A stretch of 64,000 nucleotides of DNA. Origin: Karalla daura (Eukaryota; Chordata; Actinopteri; Chaetodontiformes; Leiognathidae). This document shows, in pieces, positions 34,096 to 47,245 of this stretch. Every line of letters starts with the position of its first letter. The stretch's first letter is position 1. Where the stretch lies: positions 868,001 to 932,000 of the forward strand of contig JANZKI010000027.1 of NCBI GenBank assembly GCA_029224185.1, written 5' to 3'. A model generated the notes under the pieces. That model had not been told where the DNA came from, made no database searches, and was given only the letters and a program-made list of their open reading frames with translations. The position numbers and the translations under genes are program-made.

Positions 34096-37000
34096 CCTAG
34101 TTGGGCTTGTTTACAGCCCCCAGCGTAGGAAACGGTGGGGAAAGCGCTTTGAAAAAGTGTGTTTACGCATTCACCATCGGCCATTCCGCAGTGCAGCAAA
34201 AGGCCAAAACAGTGTTTAGAACGCCAAATTGGACCTGTTTACAGCCCCTTGCGTAGGAAACGGTGGGGAAAAGCGCTTTGAAAAAGTGTGTTTACACATT
34301 CACCATCGGCCATTACGCAGTGCAGCAAAAGGCCTAAACAGTGTTTAGAACGCCTAATTGGGCCTGTTTACAGCCCCCTGCGTAGGAAACGGTGGGGAAA
34401 AGCGCTTTGAAAAAGTGTGTTGACGCATTCACCATCAGCCATTACGCAGTGCAGCAACAGGTCTAAACAGTGTTTAGAACGCCTAGTTAGGCCTGTTTAC
34501 AGCCCCCTGCGTAGGAAACGGTGGGGAAAAGCACTTTGAAAAAATGTGTTGATGCATTCACCATCGGCCATTACGCAGTGCAGCAACAGGTCTAAACAGT
34601 GTTTAGAACGCCTAGTTAGGCCTGTTTACAGCCCCCTGCGTAGGAAACGGTGGGGAAAAGCCCTTTGAAAAAGTGTGTTTACGCATTCACCATGGGCCAT
34701 TACGCAGTGCAGCAACAGGCCTAAACAGTGTTTCGAACGCCTAGTTGGGCCAGTTTGCAGCCCCCTGCGTAGGAAACGGTGGGGAAAAGCGCTTTGAAAA
34801 AGTGTGTTTACACATTCACCATGGGCCATTACGCAGTGCAGCAAAAGGCCTAAACAGTGTTTAGAACGCCTAATTGGGCCTGTTTACAGCCCCCTGCGTA
34901 GGAAACGGTGGGGAAAAGCGCTTTGAAAAAGTGTGTTGACGCATTCACCATCAGCCATTACGCAGTGCAGCAACAGGTCTAAACAGTGTTTAGAACGCCT
35001 AGTTAGGCCTGTTTACAGCCCCCTGCGTAGGAAACGGTGGGGAAAAGCACTTTGAAAAAGTGTGTTGAGGCATTCACCATCGGCCATTACGCAGTGCAGC
35101 AACAGGTCTAAACAGTGTTTAGAACGCCTAGTTAGGCCTGTTTACAGCCCCCTGCGTAGGAAACGGTGGGGAAAAGCGCTTTGAAAAAGTGTGTTTGTGC
35201 ATTCACCATGGGCCATTACGCAGTGCAGCAACAGGCCTAAACAGTGTTTAGAACGCCTAGTTGGGCCTGTTTACAGCCCCCTGTGTAGGAAACAGTGACG
35301 AAAAGCGCTTTGAAAAAGTGTGTTTACGCATTCACCATGGGCCATTACGCAGTGCAGCAACAGGCCTAAACAGTGTTTCGAACGCCTAGTTGGGGCAGTT
35401 TGCAGCCCCCTGCGTAGGAAACGGTGGGGAAAAGCGCTTTGAAAAACTGTGTTTACAAATTCACCATGGGCCATTACGCAGTGCAGCAACAGGTCTAAAC
35501 AGTGTTTAGAACGCCTAGTTAGGCCTGTTTACAGCCCCCTGCGTAGGAAACGGTGGGGAAAAGCACTTTGAAAAAATGTGTTGATGCATTCACCATCGGC
35601 CATTACGCAGTGCAGCAACAGGTCTAAACAGTGTTTAGAACGCCTAGTTAGGCCTGTTTACAGCCCCCTGCGTAGGAAACGGTGGGGAAAAGCCCTTTGA
35701 AAAAGTGTGTTTACGCATTCACCATGGGCCATTACGCAGTGCAGCAACAGGCCTAAACAGTGTTTCGAACGCCTAGTTGGGCCAGTTTGCAGCCCCCTGC
35801 GTAGGAAACGGTGGGGAAAAGCGCTTTGAAAAAGTGTGTTTACACATTCACCATGGGCCATTACGCAGTGCAGCAAAAGGCCTAAACAGTGTTTAGAACG
35901 CCTAATTGGGCCTGTTTACAGCCCCCTGCGTAGGAAACGGTGGGGAAAAGCGCTTTGAAAAAGTGTGTTGACGCATTCACCATCAGCCATTACGCAGTGC
36001 AGCAACAGGTCTAAACAGTGTTTAGAACGCCTAGTTAGGCCTGTTTACAGCCCCCTGCGTAGGAAACGGTGGGGAAAAGCACTTTGAAAAAGTGTGTTGA
36101 GGCATTCACCATCGGCCATTACGCAGTGCAGCAACAGGTCTAAACAGTGTTTAGAACGCCTAGTTAGGCCTGTTTACAGCCCCCTGCGTAGGAAACGGTG
36201 GGGAAAAGGGCTTTGAAAAAGTGTGTTTGTGCATTCACCATGGGCCATTACGCAGTGCAGCAACAGGCCTAAACAGTGTTTAGAACGCCTAGTTGGGCCT
36301 GTTTACAGCCCCCTGTGTAGGAAACAGTGACGAAAAGCGCTTTGAAAAAGTGTGTTTACGCATTCACCATGGGCCATTACGCAGTGCAGCAACAGGCCTA
36401 AACAGTGTTTCGAACGCCTAGTTGGGGCAGTTTGCAGCCCCCTGCGTAGGAAACGGTGGGGAAAAGCGCTTTGAAAAACTGTGTTTACAAATTCACCATG
36501 GGCCATTACGCAGTGCAGCAACAGGCCTAAACAGTGTCTAGAACGCCTAGTTGGGCCTGTTTACAGCCCCCTGCGAAGGAAACGGTGGGGAAAAGTGCTT
36601 TGAAAAAGTGTGTTGACGCATTCACCGTTGGCCAATACGCAGTGCAGCAACAGGTCTAAACAGTGTTTAGAACGCCTAGTTGGGCTTGTTTACAGCCCCC
36701 AGCGTAGGAAACGGTGGGGGAAAGCGCTTTGAAAAAGTGTGTTTACGCATTCACCATGGGCCATTACGCAGTGCAGCAACAGGCCTAAACAGTGTTTAGA
36801 ACGCCTAATTGGACCTGTTTACAGCCCCTTGCGTAGGAAACGGTGGGGAAAAGCGCTTTGAAAAAGTGTGTTGACGCATTCACCATCAGCCATTACGCAG
36901 CGCAGCAACAGCTCTAAACAGTGTTTAGAACGCCTAGTTAGGCCTGTTTACAGCCCCCTGCGTAGGAAACGGTGGGGAAAAGCGCTTTGAAAAAGTGTGT

Positions 37001-37470
37001 TTGTGCATTCACCATGGGCCATTACGCAGTGCAGCAACAGGCCTAAACAGTGTCTAGAACACCTAGTTGGGCCTGTTTACAGCCCCCTGCGTAGGAAACG
37101 GTGGGGAAAAGTGCTTTGAAAAAGTGTGTTGACGCATTCACCATCGGCCATTACGCAGTGCAGCAACAGGTCTAAACAGTGTTTAGAACGCCTAGTTAGG
37201 CCTGTTTACAGCCCCCTGCGTAGGAAACGGTGGGGAAAAGCGCTTTGAAAAAGTGTGTTGACGCATTCACCATCAGCCATTACGCAGTGCAGCAACAGGT
37301 CTAAACAGTGTTTCGAACGCCTAGTTAGGCCTGTTTGCAGCCCCCTGCGTAGGAAACGGTGGGGAAAAGCGCTTTGAAAAAGTGTGTTTACACATTCACC
37401 ATGGGCCATTACGCACTGCAGCAACAGGCCTAAACAGTGTCTAGAACGCCTAGTTGGGCCTGTTTACAGC
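34060..37470 (+). repeat. Segment 6, paralog of 20780-24190
   Basis: Constant offset of 13281 bp, equal to 103 monomers less six single-base deletions. I see about seven single-base differences: near 20952, 21113, 21295 and 23770 on the left copy, and on this copy aaaagggctttg near 36208, aagtgctttg near 36595 and atgggcc for atcggcc near 36757. The left boundary lies in the chimeric monomer 33967-34095. At the right end the left copy enters its second 903-bp unit while this one goes on to D and E. Confidence 0.83.
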
Positions 37471-38169
37471 CCCCTGCGTAGGAAACGGTGGGGAAAAGCG
37501 CTTTGAAAAAGTGTGTTGACGCATTCACCGTTGGCCATTACGCAGTGCAGCAACAAGCCTAAACAGTGTTTAGAACGCCTAGTTGGGCTTGTTTACAGCC
37601 CCCAGCGTAGGAAACGGTGGGGAAAGCGCTTTGAAAAAGTGTGTTTACGCATTCACCATCGGCCATTCCGCAGTGCAGCAAAAGGCCTAAACAGTGTTTA
37701 GAACGCCAAATTGGACCTGTTTACAGCCCCTTGCGTAGGAAACGGTGGGGAAAAGCGCTTTGAAAAAGTGTGTTTACACATTCACCATCGGCCATTACGC
37801 AGTGCAGCAAAAGGCCTAAACAGTGTTTAGAACGCCTAATTGGGCCTGTTTACAGCCCCCTGCGTAGGAAACGGTGGGGAAAAGCGCTTTGAAAAAGTGT
37901 GTTGACGCATTCACCATCAGCCATTACGCAGTGCAGCAACAGGTCTAAACAGTGTTTAGAACGCCTAGTTAGGCCTGTTTACAGCCCCCTGCGTAGGAAA
38001 CGGTGGGGAAAAGCACTTTGAAAAAATGTGTTGATGCATTCACCATCGGCCATTACGCAGTGCAGCAACAGGTCTAAACAGTGTTTAGAACGCCTAGTTA
38101 GGCCTGTTTACAGCCCCCTGCGTAGGAAACGGTGGGGAAAAGCCCTTTGAAAAAGTGTGTTTACGCATT

Positions 38170-40353
38170 CACCATGGGCCATTACGCAGTGCAGCAACAG
38201 GCCTAAACAGTGTTTCGAACGCCTAGTTGGGCCAGTTTGCAGCCCCCTGCGTAGGAAACGGTGGGGAAAAGCGCTTTGAAAAAGTGTGTTTACACATTCA
38301 CCATGGGCCATTACGCAGTGCAGCAAAAGGCCTAAACAGTGTTTAGAACGCCTAATTGGGCCTGTTTACAGCCCCCTGCGTAGGAAACGGTGGGGAAAAG
38401 CGCTTTGAAAAAGTGTGTTGACGCATTCACCATCAGCCATTACGCAGTGCAGCAACAGGTCTAAACAGTGTTTAGAACGCCTAGTTGGGCCTGTTTACAG
38501 CCCCCTGTGTAGGAAACAGTGACGAAAAGCGCTTTGAAAAAGTGTGTTTACGCATTCACCATGGGCCATTACGCAGTGCAGCAACAGGCCTAAACAGTGT
38601 TTCGAACGCCTAGTTGGGGCAGTTTGCAGCCCCCTGCGTAGGAAACGGTGGGGAAAAGCGCTTTGAAAAACTGTGTTTACAAATTCACCATGGGCCATTA
38701 CGCAGTGCAGCAACAGGCCTAAACAGTGTCTAGAACGCCTAGTTGGGCCTGTTTACAGCCCCCTGCGAAGGAAACGGTGGGGAAAAGCGCTTTGAAAAAG
38801 TGTGTTGACGCATTCACCGTTGGCCAATACGCAGTGCAGCAACAGGTCTAAACAGTGTTTAGAACGCCTAGTTGGGCTTGTTTACAGCCCCCAGCGTAGG
38901 AAACGGTGGGGGAAAGCGCTTTGAAAAAGTGTGTTTACGCATTCACCATCGGCCATTACGCAGTGCAGCAACAGGCCTAAACAGTGTTTAGAACGCCTAA
39001 TTGGACCTGTTTACAGCCCCTTGCGTAGGAAACGGTGGGGAAAAGCGCTTTGAAAAAGTGTGTTGACGCATTCACCATCAGCCATTACGCAGCGCAGCAA
39101 CAGCTCTAAACAGTGTTTAGAACGCCTAGTTAGGCCTGTTTACAGCCCCCTGCGTAGGAAACGGTGGGGAAAAGCGCTTTGAAAAAGTGTGTTTGTGCAT
39201 TCACCATGGGCCATTACGCAGTGCAGCAACAGGCCTAAACAGTGTCTAGAACACCTAGTTGGGCCTGTTTACAGCCCCCTGCGTAGGAAACGGTGGGGAA
39301 AAGTGCTTTGAAAAAGTGTGTTGACGCATTCACCATCGGCCATTACGCAGTGCAGCAACAGGTCTAAACAGTGTTTAGAACGCCTAGTTAGGCCTGTTTA
39401 CAGCCCCCTGCGTAGGAAACGGTGGGGAAAAGCGCTTTGAAAAAGTGTGTTCATGCATTCACCATGGGCCATTACGCAGTGCAGCAACAGGCCTAAACAG
39501 TATCTAGAACACCTAGTTGGGCCTGTTTACAGCCCCCTGCGTAGGAAACGGTGGGGAAAAGTGCTTTGAAAAAGTGTGTTGACGCATTCACCATCGGCCA
39601 TTACGCAGTGCAGCAACAGGTCTAAACAGTGTTTAGAACGCCTAGTTAGGCCTGTTTACAGCCCCCTGCGTAGGAAACGGTGGGGAAAAGCCCTTTGAAA
39701 AAGTGTGTTGACGCATTCACCATCAGCCATTCCGCAGTGCAGCAACAGGCCTAAACAGTGTTTAGAACGCCTAGTTGGGCCTGTTTACAGCCCCCTGTGT
39801 AGGAAACAGTGACGAAAAGCGCTTTGAAAAAGTGTGTTTGCGCATTCACCATGGGCCATTACGCAGTGCAGCAACAGGCCTAAACAGTGTTTCGAACGCC
39901 TAGTTGGGCCAGTTTGCAGCCCCCTGCGTAGGAAACGGTGGGGAAAAGCGCTTTGAAAAAGTGTGTTTACACATTCACCATGGGCCATTACGCACTGCAG
40001 CAACAGGCCTAAACAGTGTCTAGAACGCCTAGTTGGGCCTGTTTACAGCCCCCTGCGTAGGAAACGGTGGGGAAAAGCGCTTTGAAAAAGTGTGTTGACG
40101 CATTCACCGTTGGCCATTACGCAGTGCAGCAAGAAGCCTAAACAGTGTTTAGAACGCCTAGTTGGGCTTGTTTACAGCCCCCAGCGTAGGAAACGGTGGG
40201 GAAAGCGCTTTGAAAAAGTGTGTTTACGCATTCACCATCGGCCATTCCGCAGTGCAGCAAAAGGCCAAAACAGTGTTTAGAACGCCAAATTGGACCTGTT
40301 TACAGCCCCTTGCGTAGGAAACGGTGGGGAAAAGCGCTTTGAAAAAGTGTGTT
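38170..40353 (+). repeat. Segment 7, paralog of 25280-27459
   Basis: Constant offset of 12894 bp. The copies share rare marks such as gtatctag (26608 and 39502) and tttgcgcattc (26944 and 39838), so they descend from one block. The difference I see is agaagcc for acaagcc near 40132. To the left of 25280 the offset is 12378, so 516 bp (four monomers) found in this copy are missing from the other. To the right of 40353 the offset becomes 11604. Confidence 0.83.
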
Positions 40354-40413
40354 GACGCATTCACCGTTGGCCATTACGCAGTGCAGCAACAGCTCTAAAC
40401 AGTGTTTAGAACG
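40285..40413 (+). repeat. Mosaic monomer at a 1290-bp deletion
   Basis: The head is F/K type (ccaaattggacc, ccccttgcg), the middle is D type (ttgacgc, gttggcc, attacgcagtg) and the tail is R type (caacagctct). To its left the paralog offset is 12894 and to its right 11604, a loss of 1290 bp, exactly ten 129-bp monomers. The D-like middle fits neither flanking paralog, so a conversion patch or a further exchange is likely. Confidence 0.82.
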
Positions 40414-43400
40414 CCTAGTTAGGCCTGTTTACAGCCCCCTGCGTAGGAAACGGTGGGGAAAAGCGCTTTGAAAAAGTGTGTTTGTGCATTCACCATGGGC
40501 CATTACGCAGTGCAGCAACAGGCCTAAACAGTGTCTAGAACACCTAGTTGGGCCTGTTTACAGCCCCCTGCGTAGGAAACGGTGGGGAAAAGTGCTTTGA
40601 AAAAGTGTGTTGACGCATTCACCATCGGCCATTACGCAGTGCAGCAACAGGTCTAAACAGTGTTTAGAACGCCTAGTTAGGCCTGTTTACAGCCCCCTGC
40701 GTAGGAAACGGTGGGGAAAAGCGCTTTGAAAAAGTGTGTTCATGCATTCACCATGGGCCATTACGCAGTGCAGCAACAGGCCTAAACAGTGTCTAGAACA
40801 CCTAGTTGGGCCTGTTTACAGCCCCCTGCGTAGGAAACGGTGGGGAAAAGTGCTTTGAAAAAGTGTGTTGACGCATTCACCATCGGCCATTACGCAGTGC
40901 AGCAACAGGTCTAAACAGTGTTTAGAACGCCTAGTTAGGCCTGTTTACAGCCCCCTGCGTAGGAAACGGTGGGGAAAAGACCTTTGAAAAAGTGTGTTGA
41001 CGCATTCACCATCAGCCATTCCGCAGTGCAGCAACAGGCCTAAACAGTGTTTAGAACGCCTAGTTGGGCCTGTTTACAGCCCCCTGTGTAGGAAACAGTG
41101 ACGAAAAGCGCTTTGAAAAAGTGTGTTTACGCATTCACCATGGGCCATTACGCAGTGCAGCAACAGGCCTAAACAGTGTTTCGAACGCCTAGTTGGGCCA
41201 GTTTGCAGCCCCCTGCGTAGGAAACGGTGGGGAAAAGCGCTTTGAAAAAGTGTGTTTACACATTCACCATGGGCCATTACGCAGTGCAGCAACAGGCCTA
41301 AACAGTGTCTAGAACGCCTAGTTGGGCCTGTTTACAGCCCCCTGCGTAGGAAACGGTGGGGAAAAGCGCTTTGAAAAAGTGTGTTGACGCATTCACCATC
41401 AGCCATTACGCAGTGCAGCAACAGGTCTAAACAGTGTTTAGAACGCCTAGTTAGGCCTGTTTACAGCCCCCTGCGTAGGAAACGGTGGGGAAAAGCACTT
41501 TGAAAAAGTGTGTTGAGGCATTCACCATCGGCCATTACGCAGTGCAGCAACAGGTCTAAACAGTGTTTAGAACGCCTAGTTAGGCCTGTTTACAGCCCCC
41601 TGCGTAGGAAACGGTGGGGAAAAGCGCTTTGAAAAAGTGTGTTGACGCATTCACCATCAGCCATTCCGCAGTGCAGCAACAGCTCTAAACAGTGTTTAGA
41701 ACGCCTAGTTAGGCCTGTTTACAGCCCCCTGCGTAGGAAACGGTGGGGAAAAGCGCTTTGAAAAAGTGTGTTTATGCATTCACCATGGGCCATTACGCAG
41801 TGCAGCAACAGGCCTAAACAGTGTCTAGAACACCTAGTTGGGCCTGTTTACAGCCCCCTGCGTAGGAAACGGTGGGAAAAAGTGCTTTGAAAATGTGAGT
41901 TGACGCATTCACCATGTGCCATTACGCAGTGCAGCAACAGGCCTAAACCGTGTTTAGAACGCCTAGTTGGGCCTTTTTACAGCCCCCTGCGTAGGAAACG
42001 GTGGGGAAAACTGCTTTGAAAAAGTGTGTTGACGAATTCACCGTTGGCCATTACGCAGTGCAGCAACAGGCCTAAACAGTGTTTAGAACGCCTAGTTGGT
42101 CCAGTTTGCAGCCCCCTGCGTAGGAAACGGTGGGGAAAAGCGCTTTGAAAAAGTGTGTTTATGCATTCACCATGGGCCATTACGCAGTGCAGCAACAGGC
42201 CTAAACAGTGTCTAGAACACCTAGTTGGGCCTGTTTACAGCCCCCTGCGTAGGAAACGGTGGGGAAAAGTGCTTTGAAAAAGTGTGTTGACGCATTCACC
42301 GTTGGCCATTACGCAGTGCAGCAACAGGCCTAAACAGTGTTTAGAAGGCCTAGTTTGGCTTGTTTACAGCCCCCAGCGTAGGAAACGGTGGGGGAAAGCG
42401 CTTTGAAAAAGGGTGTTTACACATTCACCATCGGCCATTACGCAGTGCAGCAAAAGGCCTAAACAGAGTTTAGAACGCCTAATTGGGCCTGTTTACAGCC
42501 CCCTGTGTAGGAAACAGTGACGAAAAGCGCTTTGAAAAAGTGTGTTTACGCATTCACCATGGGCCATTACGCAGTGCAGCAACAGGCCTAAACAGTGTTT
42601 AGAACGCCTAGTTAGGCCTGTTTACAGCCCCCTGCGTAGGAAATGGTGGGGAAAAGCCCTTTGAAAAAGTGTGTTGACGCATTCACCATCAGCCATTCCG
42701 CAGTGCAGCAACAGGCCTAAACAGTGTTTAGAACGCCTAGTTGGGCCTGTTTACAGCCCCCTAAGTAGGAAACAGTGACGAAAAGCGCTTTGAAAAAGTG
42801 TGTTTACGCATTCACCATGGGCCATTACGCAGTGCAGCAACAGGCCTAAACAGTGTTTCGAACGCCTAGTTGGGCCAGTTTGCAGCCCCCTGCGTAGGAA
42901 ACGGTGGGGAAAAGCGCTTTGAAAAAGTGTGTTTACACATTCACCATGGGCCATTACGCAGTGCAGCAACAGGCCTAAACAGTGTCTAGAACGCCTAGTT
43001 GGGCCTGTTTACAGCCCCCTGCGTAGGAAACGGTGGGGAAAAGCGCTTTGAAAAAGTGTGTTGACGCATTCACCGTTGGCCATTACGCAGTGCAGCAACA
43101 AGCCTAAACAGTGTTTAGAACGCCTAGTTGGGCTTGTTTACAGCCCCCAGCGTAGGAAACGGTGGGGAAAGCGCTTTGAAAAAGTGTGTTTACGCATTCA
43201 CCATCGGCCATTCCGCAGTGCAGCAAAAGGCCAAAACAGTGTTTAGAACGCCAAATTGGACCTGTTTACAGCCCCTTGCGTAGGAAACGGTGGGGAAAAG
43301 CGCTTTGAAAAAGTGTGTTTACACATTCACCATCGGCCATTACGCAGTGCAGCAAAAGGCCTAAACAGTGTTTAGAACGCCTAATTGGGCCTGTTTACAG

Positions 43401-45183
43401 CCCCCAGCGTAGGAAACGGTGGGGAAAAGCGCTTTGAAAAAGTGTGTTGACGCATTCACCATCAGCCATTACGCAGTGCAGCAACAGGTCTAAACAGTGT
43501 TTAGAACGCCTAGTTAGGCCTGTTTACAGCCCCCTGCGTAGGAAACGGTGGGGAAAAGCACTTTGAAAAAATGTGTTGATGCATTCACCATCGGCCATTA
43601 CGCAGTGCAGCAACAGGTCTAAACAGTGTTTAGAACGCCTAGTTAGGCCTGTTTACAGCCCCCTGCGTAGGAAACGGTGGGGAAAAGCCCTTTGAAAAAG
43701 TGTGTTTACGCATTCACCATGGGCCATTACGCAGTGCAGCAACAGGCCTAAACAGTGTTTCGAACGCCTAGTTGGGCCAGTTTGCAGCCCCCTGCGTAGG
43801 AAACGGTGGGGAAAAGCGCTTTGAAAAAGTGTGTTTACACATTCACCATGGGCCATTACGCAGTGCAGCAACAGGCCTAAACAGTGTCTAGAACGCCTAG
43901 TTGGGCCTGTTTACAGCCCCCTGCGTAGGAAACGGTGGGGAAAAGCGCTTTGAAAAAGTGTGTTGACGCATTCACCGTTGGCCATTACGCAGTGCAGCAA
44001 CAAGCCTAAACAGTGTTTAGAACGCCTAGTTGGGCTTGTTTACAGCCCCCAGCGTAGGAAACGGTGGGGAAAGCGCTTTGAAAAAGTGTGTTTACGCATT
44101 CACCATCGGCCATTCCGCAGTGCAGCAAAAGGCCAAAACAGTGTTTAGAACGCCAAATTGGACCTGTTTACAGCCCCTTGCGTAGGAAACGGTGGGGAAA
44201 AGCGCTTTGAAAAAGTGTGTTTACACATTCACCATCGGCCATTACGCAGTGCAGCAAAAGGCCTAAACAGTGTTTAGAACGCCTAATTGGGCCTGTTTAC
44301 AGCCCCCTGCGTAGGAAACGGTGGGGAAAAGCGCTTTGAAAAAGTGTGTTGACGCATTCACCATCAGCCATTACGCAGTGCAGCAACAGGTCTAAACAGT
44401 GTTTAGAACGCCTAGTTAGGCCTGTTTACAGCCCCCTGCGTAGGAAACGGTGGGGAAAAGCACTTTGAAAAAGTGTGTTGAGGCATTCACCATCGGCCAT
44501 TACGCAGTGCAGCAACAGGTCTAAACAGTGTTTAGAACGCCTAGTTAGGCCTGTTTACAGCCCCCTGCGTAGGAAACGGTGGGGAAAAGCGCTTTGAAAA
44601 AGTGTGTTTGTGCATTCACCATGGGCCATTACGCAGTGCAGCAACAGGCCTAAACAGTGTTTAGAACGCCTAGTTGGGCCTGTTTACAGCCCCCTGTGTA
44701 GGAAACAGTGACGAAAAGCGCTTTGAAAAAGTGTGTTTACGCATTCACCATGGGCCATTACGCAGTGCAGCAACAGGCCTAAACAGTGTTTCGAACGCCT
44801 AGTTGGGCCAGTTTGCAGCCCCCTGCGTAGGAAACGGTGAGGAAAAGCGCTTTGAAAAAGTGTGTTTACACATTCACCATGGGCCATTACGCAGTGCAGC
44901 AACAGGCCTAAACAGTGTCTAGAACGCCTAGTTGGGCTTGTTTACAGCCCCCTGCGTAGGAAACGGTGGGGAAAAGCGCTTTGAAAAAGTGTGTTGACGC
45001 ATTCACCGTTGGCCATTACGCAGTGCAGCAACAAGCCTAAACAGTGTTTAGAACGCCTAGTTGGGCCTGTTTACAGCCCCCAGCGTAGGAAACGGTGGGG
45101 AAAGCGCTTTGAAAAAGTGTGTTTACGCATTCACCATCGGCCATTCCGCAGTGCAGCAAAAGGCCAAAACAGTGTTTAGAACG
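40391..45183 (+). repeat. Segment 8, paralog of 28787-33708
   Basis: The offset is 11604 up to about 42600 and 11475 beyond. The step of 129 is one class O monomer, present at about 31003-31131 and absent here between the J that ends at 42606 and the aaatggtgg monomer at 42607. Single-base differences I notice are gaccttt for gcccttt near 40980, aactgc for aaccgc near 42011, and ttggtcc for ttgggcc near 42100. The two-copy mark cccccagcg in a G monomer (31929 and 43404) is shared. Confidence 0.83.
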
Positions 45184-45312
45184 CCAAATTGGGCCTGTTT
45201 ACAGCCCCCTGCGTAGGAAACGGTGGGGAAAAGCGCTTTGAAAAAGTGTGTTGACGCATTCACCATCAGCCATTACGCAGTGCAGCAACAGGTCTAAACA
45301 GTGTTTAGAACG
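45184..45312 (+). repeat. Chimeric F/G monomer
   Basis: It starts ccaaattgg like F and continues gcctg, ccccctgcg, ttgacgc and atcagcc like G. The switch is within the first ten bases. One whole monomer is lost relative to the F-G order elsewhere. Confidence 0.8.
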
Positions 45313-46948
45313 CCTAGTTAGGCCTGTTTACAGCCCCCTGCGTAGGAAACGGTGGGGAAAAGCACTTTGAAAAAGTGTGTTGAGGCATTCACCATCGGCC
45401 ATTACGCAGTGCAGCAACAGGTCTAAACAGTGTTTAGAACGCCTAGTTAGGCCTGTTTACAGCCCCCTGCGTAGGAAACGGTGGGGAAAAGCGCTTTGAA
45501 AAAGTGTGTTTGTGCATTCACCATGGGCCATTACGCAGTGCAGCAACAGGCCTAAACAGTGTTTAGAACGCCTAGTTGGGCCTGTTTACAGCCCCCTGTG
45601 TAGGAAACAGTGACGAAAAGCGCTTTGAAAAAGTGTGTTTACGCATTCACCATGGGCCATTACGCAGTGCAGCAACAGGCCTAAACAGTGTTTCGAACGC
45701 CTAGTTGGGCCAGTTTGCAGCCCCCTGCGTAGGAAACGGTGAGGAAAAGCGCTTTGAAAAAGTGTGTTTACACATTCACCATGGGCCATTACGCACTGCA
45801 GCAACAGGCCTAAACAGTGTCTAGAACGCCTAGTTGGGCTTGTTTACAGCCCCCTGCGTAGGAAACGGTGGGGAAAAGCGCTTTGAAAAAGTGTGTTGAC
45901 GCATTCACCGTTGGCCATTACGCAGTGCAGCAACAAGCCTAAACAGTGTTTAGAACGCCTAGTTGGGCCTGTTTACAGCCCACAGCGCAGGAAACGGTGG
46001 GGAAAGCGCTTTGAAAAAGTGTGTTTACGCATTCACCATCGGCCATTCCGCAGTGCAGCAAAAGGCCTAAACAGTGTTTAGAACGCCAAATTGGACCTGT
46101 TTACAGCCCCTTGCGTAGGAAACGGTGGGGAAAAGCGCTTTGAAAAAGTGTGTTGACGCATTCACCATCAGCCATCACGCAGTGCAGCAACAGGTCTAAA
46201 CAGTGTTTAGAACGCCTAGTTAGGCCTGTTTACAGCCCCCTGCGTAGGAAACGGTGGGGAAAAGCGCTTTGAAAAAGTGTGTTGACGCATTCACCATCAG
46301 CCATTCCGCAGTGCAGCAACAGGCCTAAACAGTGTTTAGAACGCTTAGTTGGGCCAGTTTGCAGCCCCCTGCGTAGGAAACGGTGGGGAAAAGGGCTTTG
46401 AAAAAGTGTGTTCACGCATTCACCATGGGCCATTACGCAGTGCAGCAACAGGCCTAAACAGTGTTTAGAACGCCTAGTTGGGCTTGTTTACAGCCCCCAG
46501 CGTAGGAAACGGTGGGGAAAGCGCTTTGAAAAAGTGTGTTTACGCATTCACCATCGGCCATTCCGCAGTGCAGCAAAAGGCCAAAACAGTGTTTAGAACG
46601 CATAATTGGACCTGTTTACAGCCCCTTGCGTAGGAAACGGTGGGGAAAAGCGCTTTGAAAAAGTGTGTTTACACATTCACCATCGGCCATTACGCAGTGC
46701 AGCAAAAGGCCTAAACAGTGTTTAGAACGCCTAATTGGGCCTGTTTACAGCCCCCTGCGTAGGAAACGGTGGGGAAAAGCGCTTTGAAAAAGTGTGTTGA
46801 CGCATTCACCATCAGCCATTACGCAGTGCAGCAACAGGTCTAAACAGTGTTTAGAACGCCTAGTTAGGCCTGTTTACAGCCCCCTGCGTAGGAAACGGTG
46901 GGGAAAAGCACTTTGAAAAAGTGTGTTGAGGCATTCACCATCGGCCAT
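45192..46948 (+). repeat. Segment 9, paralog of 9312-11068
   Basis: Constant offset of 35880 bp, in the order G-H-I-J-C-D-E-K-L-M-E-F-G-H. Differences seen are cacagcgcagg for cccagcgtagg near 45981, cgcataatt for cgccaaatt near 46600, and changes at the C tail. At about 46948 an H head passes into an L tail, and a second M-E run follows 644 bp after the first (46330 and 46974 as M starts, approximately), a five-monomer tandem gain not seen in the paralog. Confidence 0.8.
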
Positions 46949-47245
46949 TCCGCAGTGCAGCAACAGGCCTAAACAGTGTTTAGAACGCTTAGTTGGGCCA
47001 GTTTGCAGCCCCCTGCGTAGGAAACGGTGGGGAAAAGGGCTTTGAAAAAGTGTGTTCACGCATTCACCATGGGCCATTACGCAGTGCAGCAACAGGCCTA
47101 AACAGTGTTTAGAACGCCTAGTTGGGCTTGTTTACAGCCCCCAGCGTAGGAAACGGTGGGGAAAGCGCTTTGAAAAAGTGTGTTTACGCATTCACCATCG
47201 GCCATTCCGCAGTGCAGCAAAAGGCCAAAACAGTGTTTAGAACGC

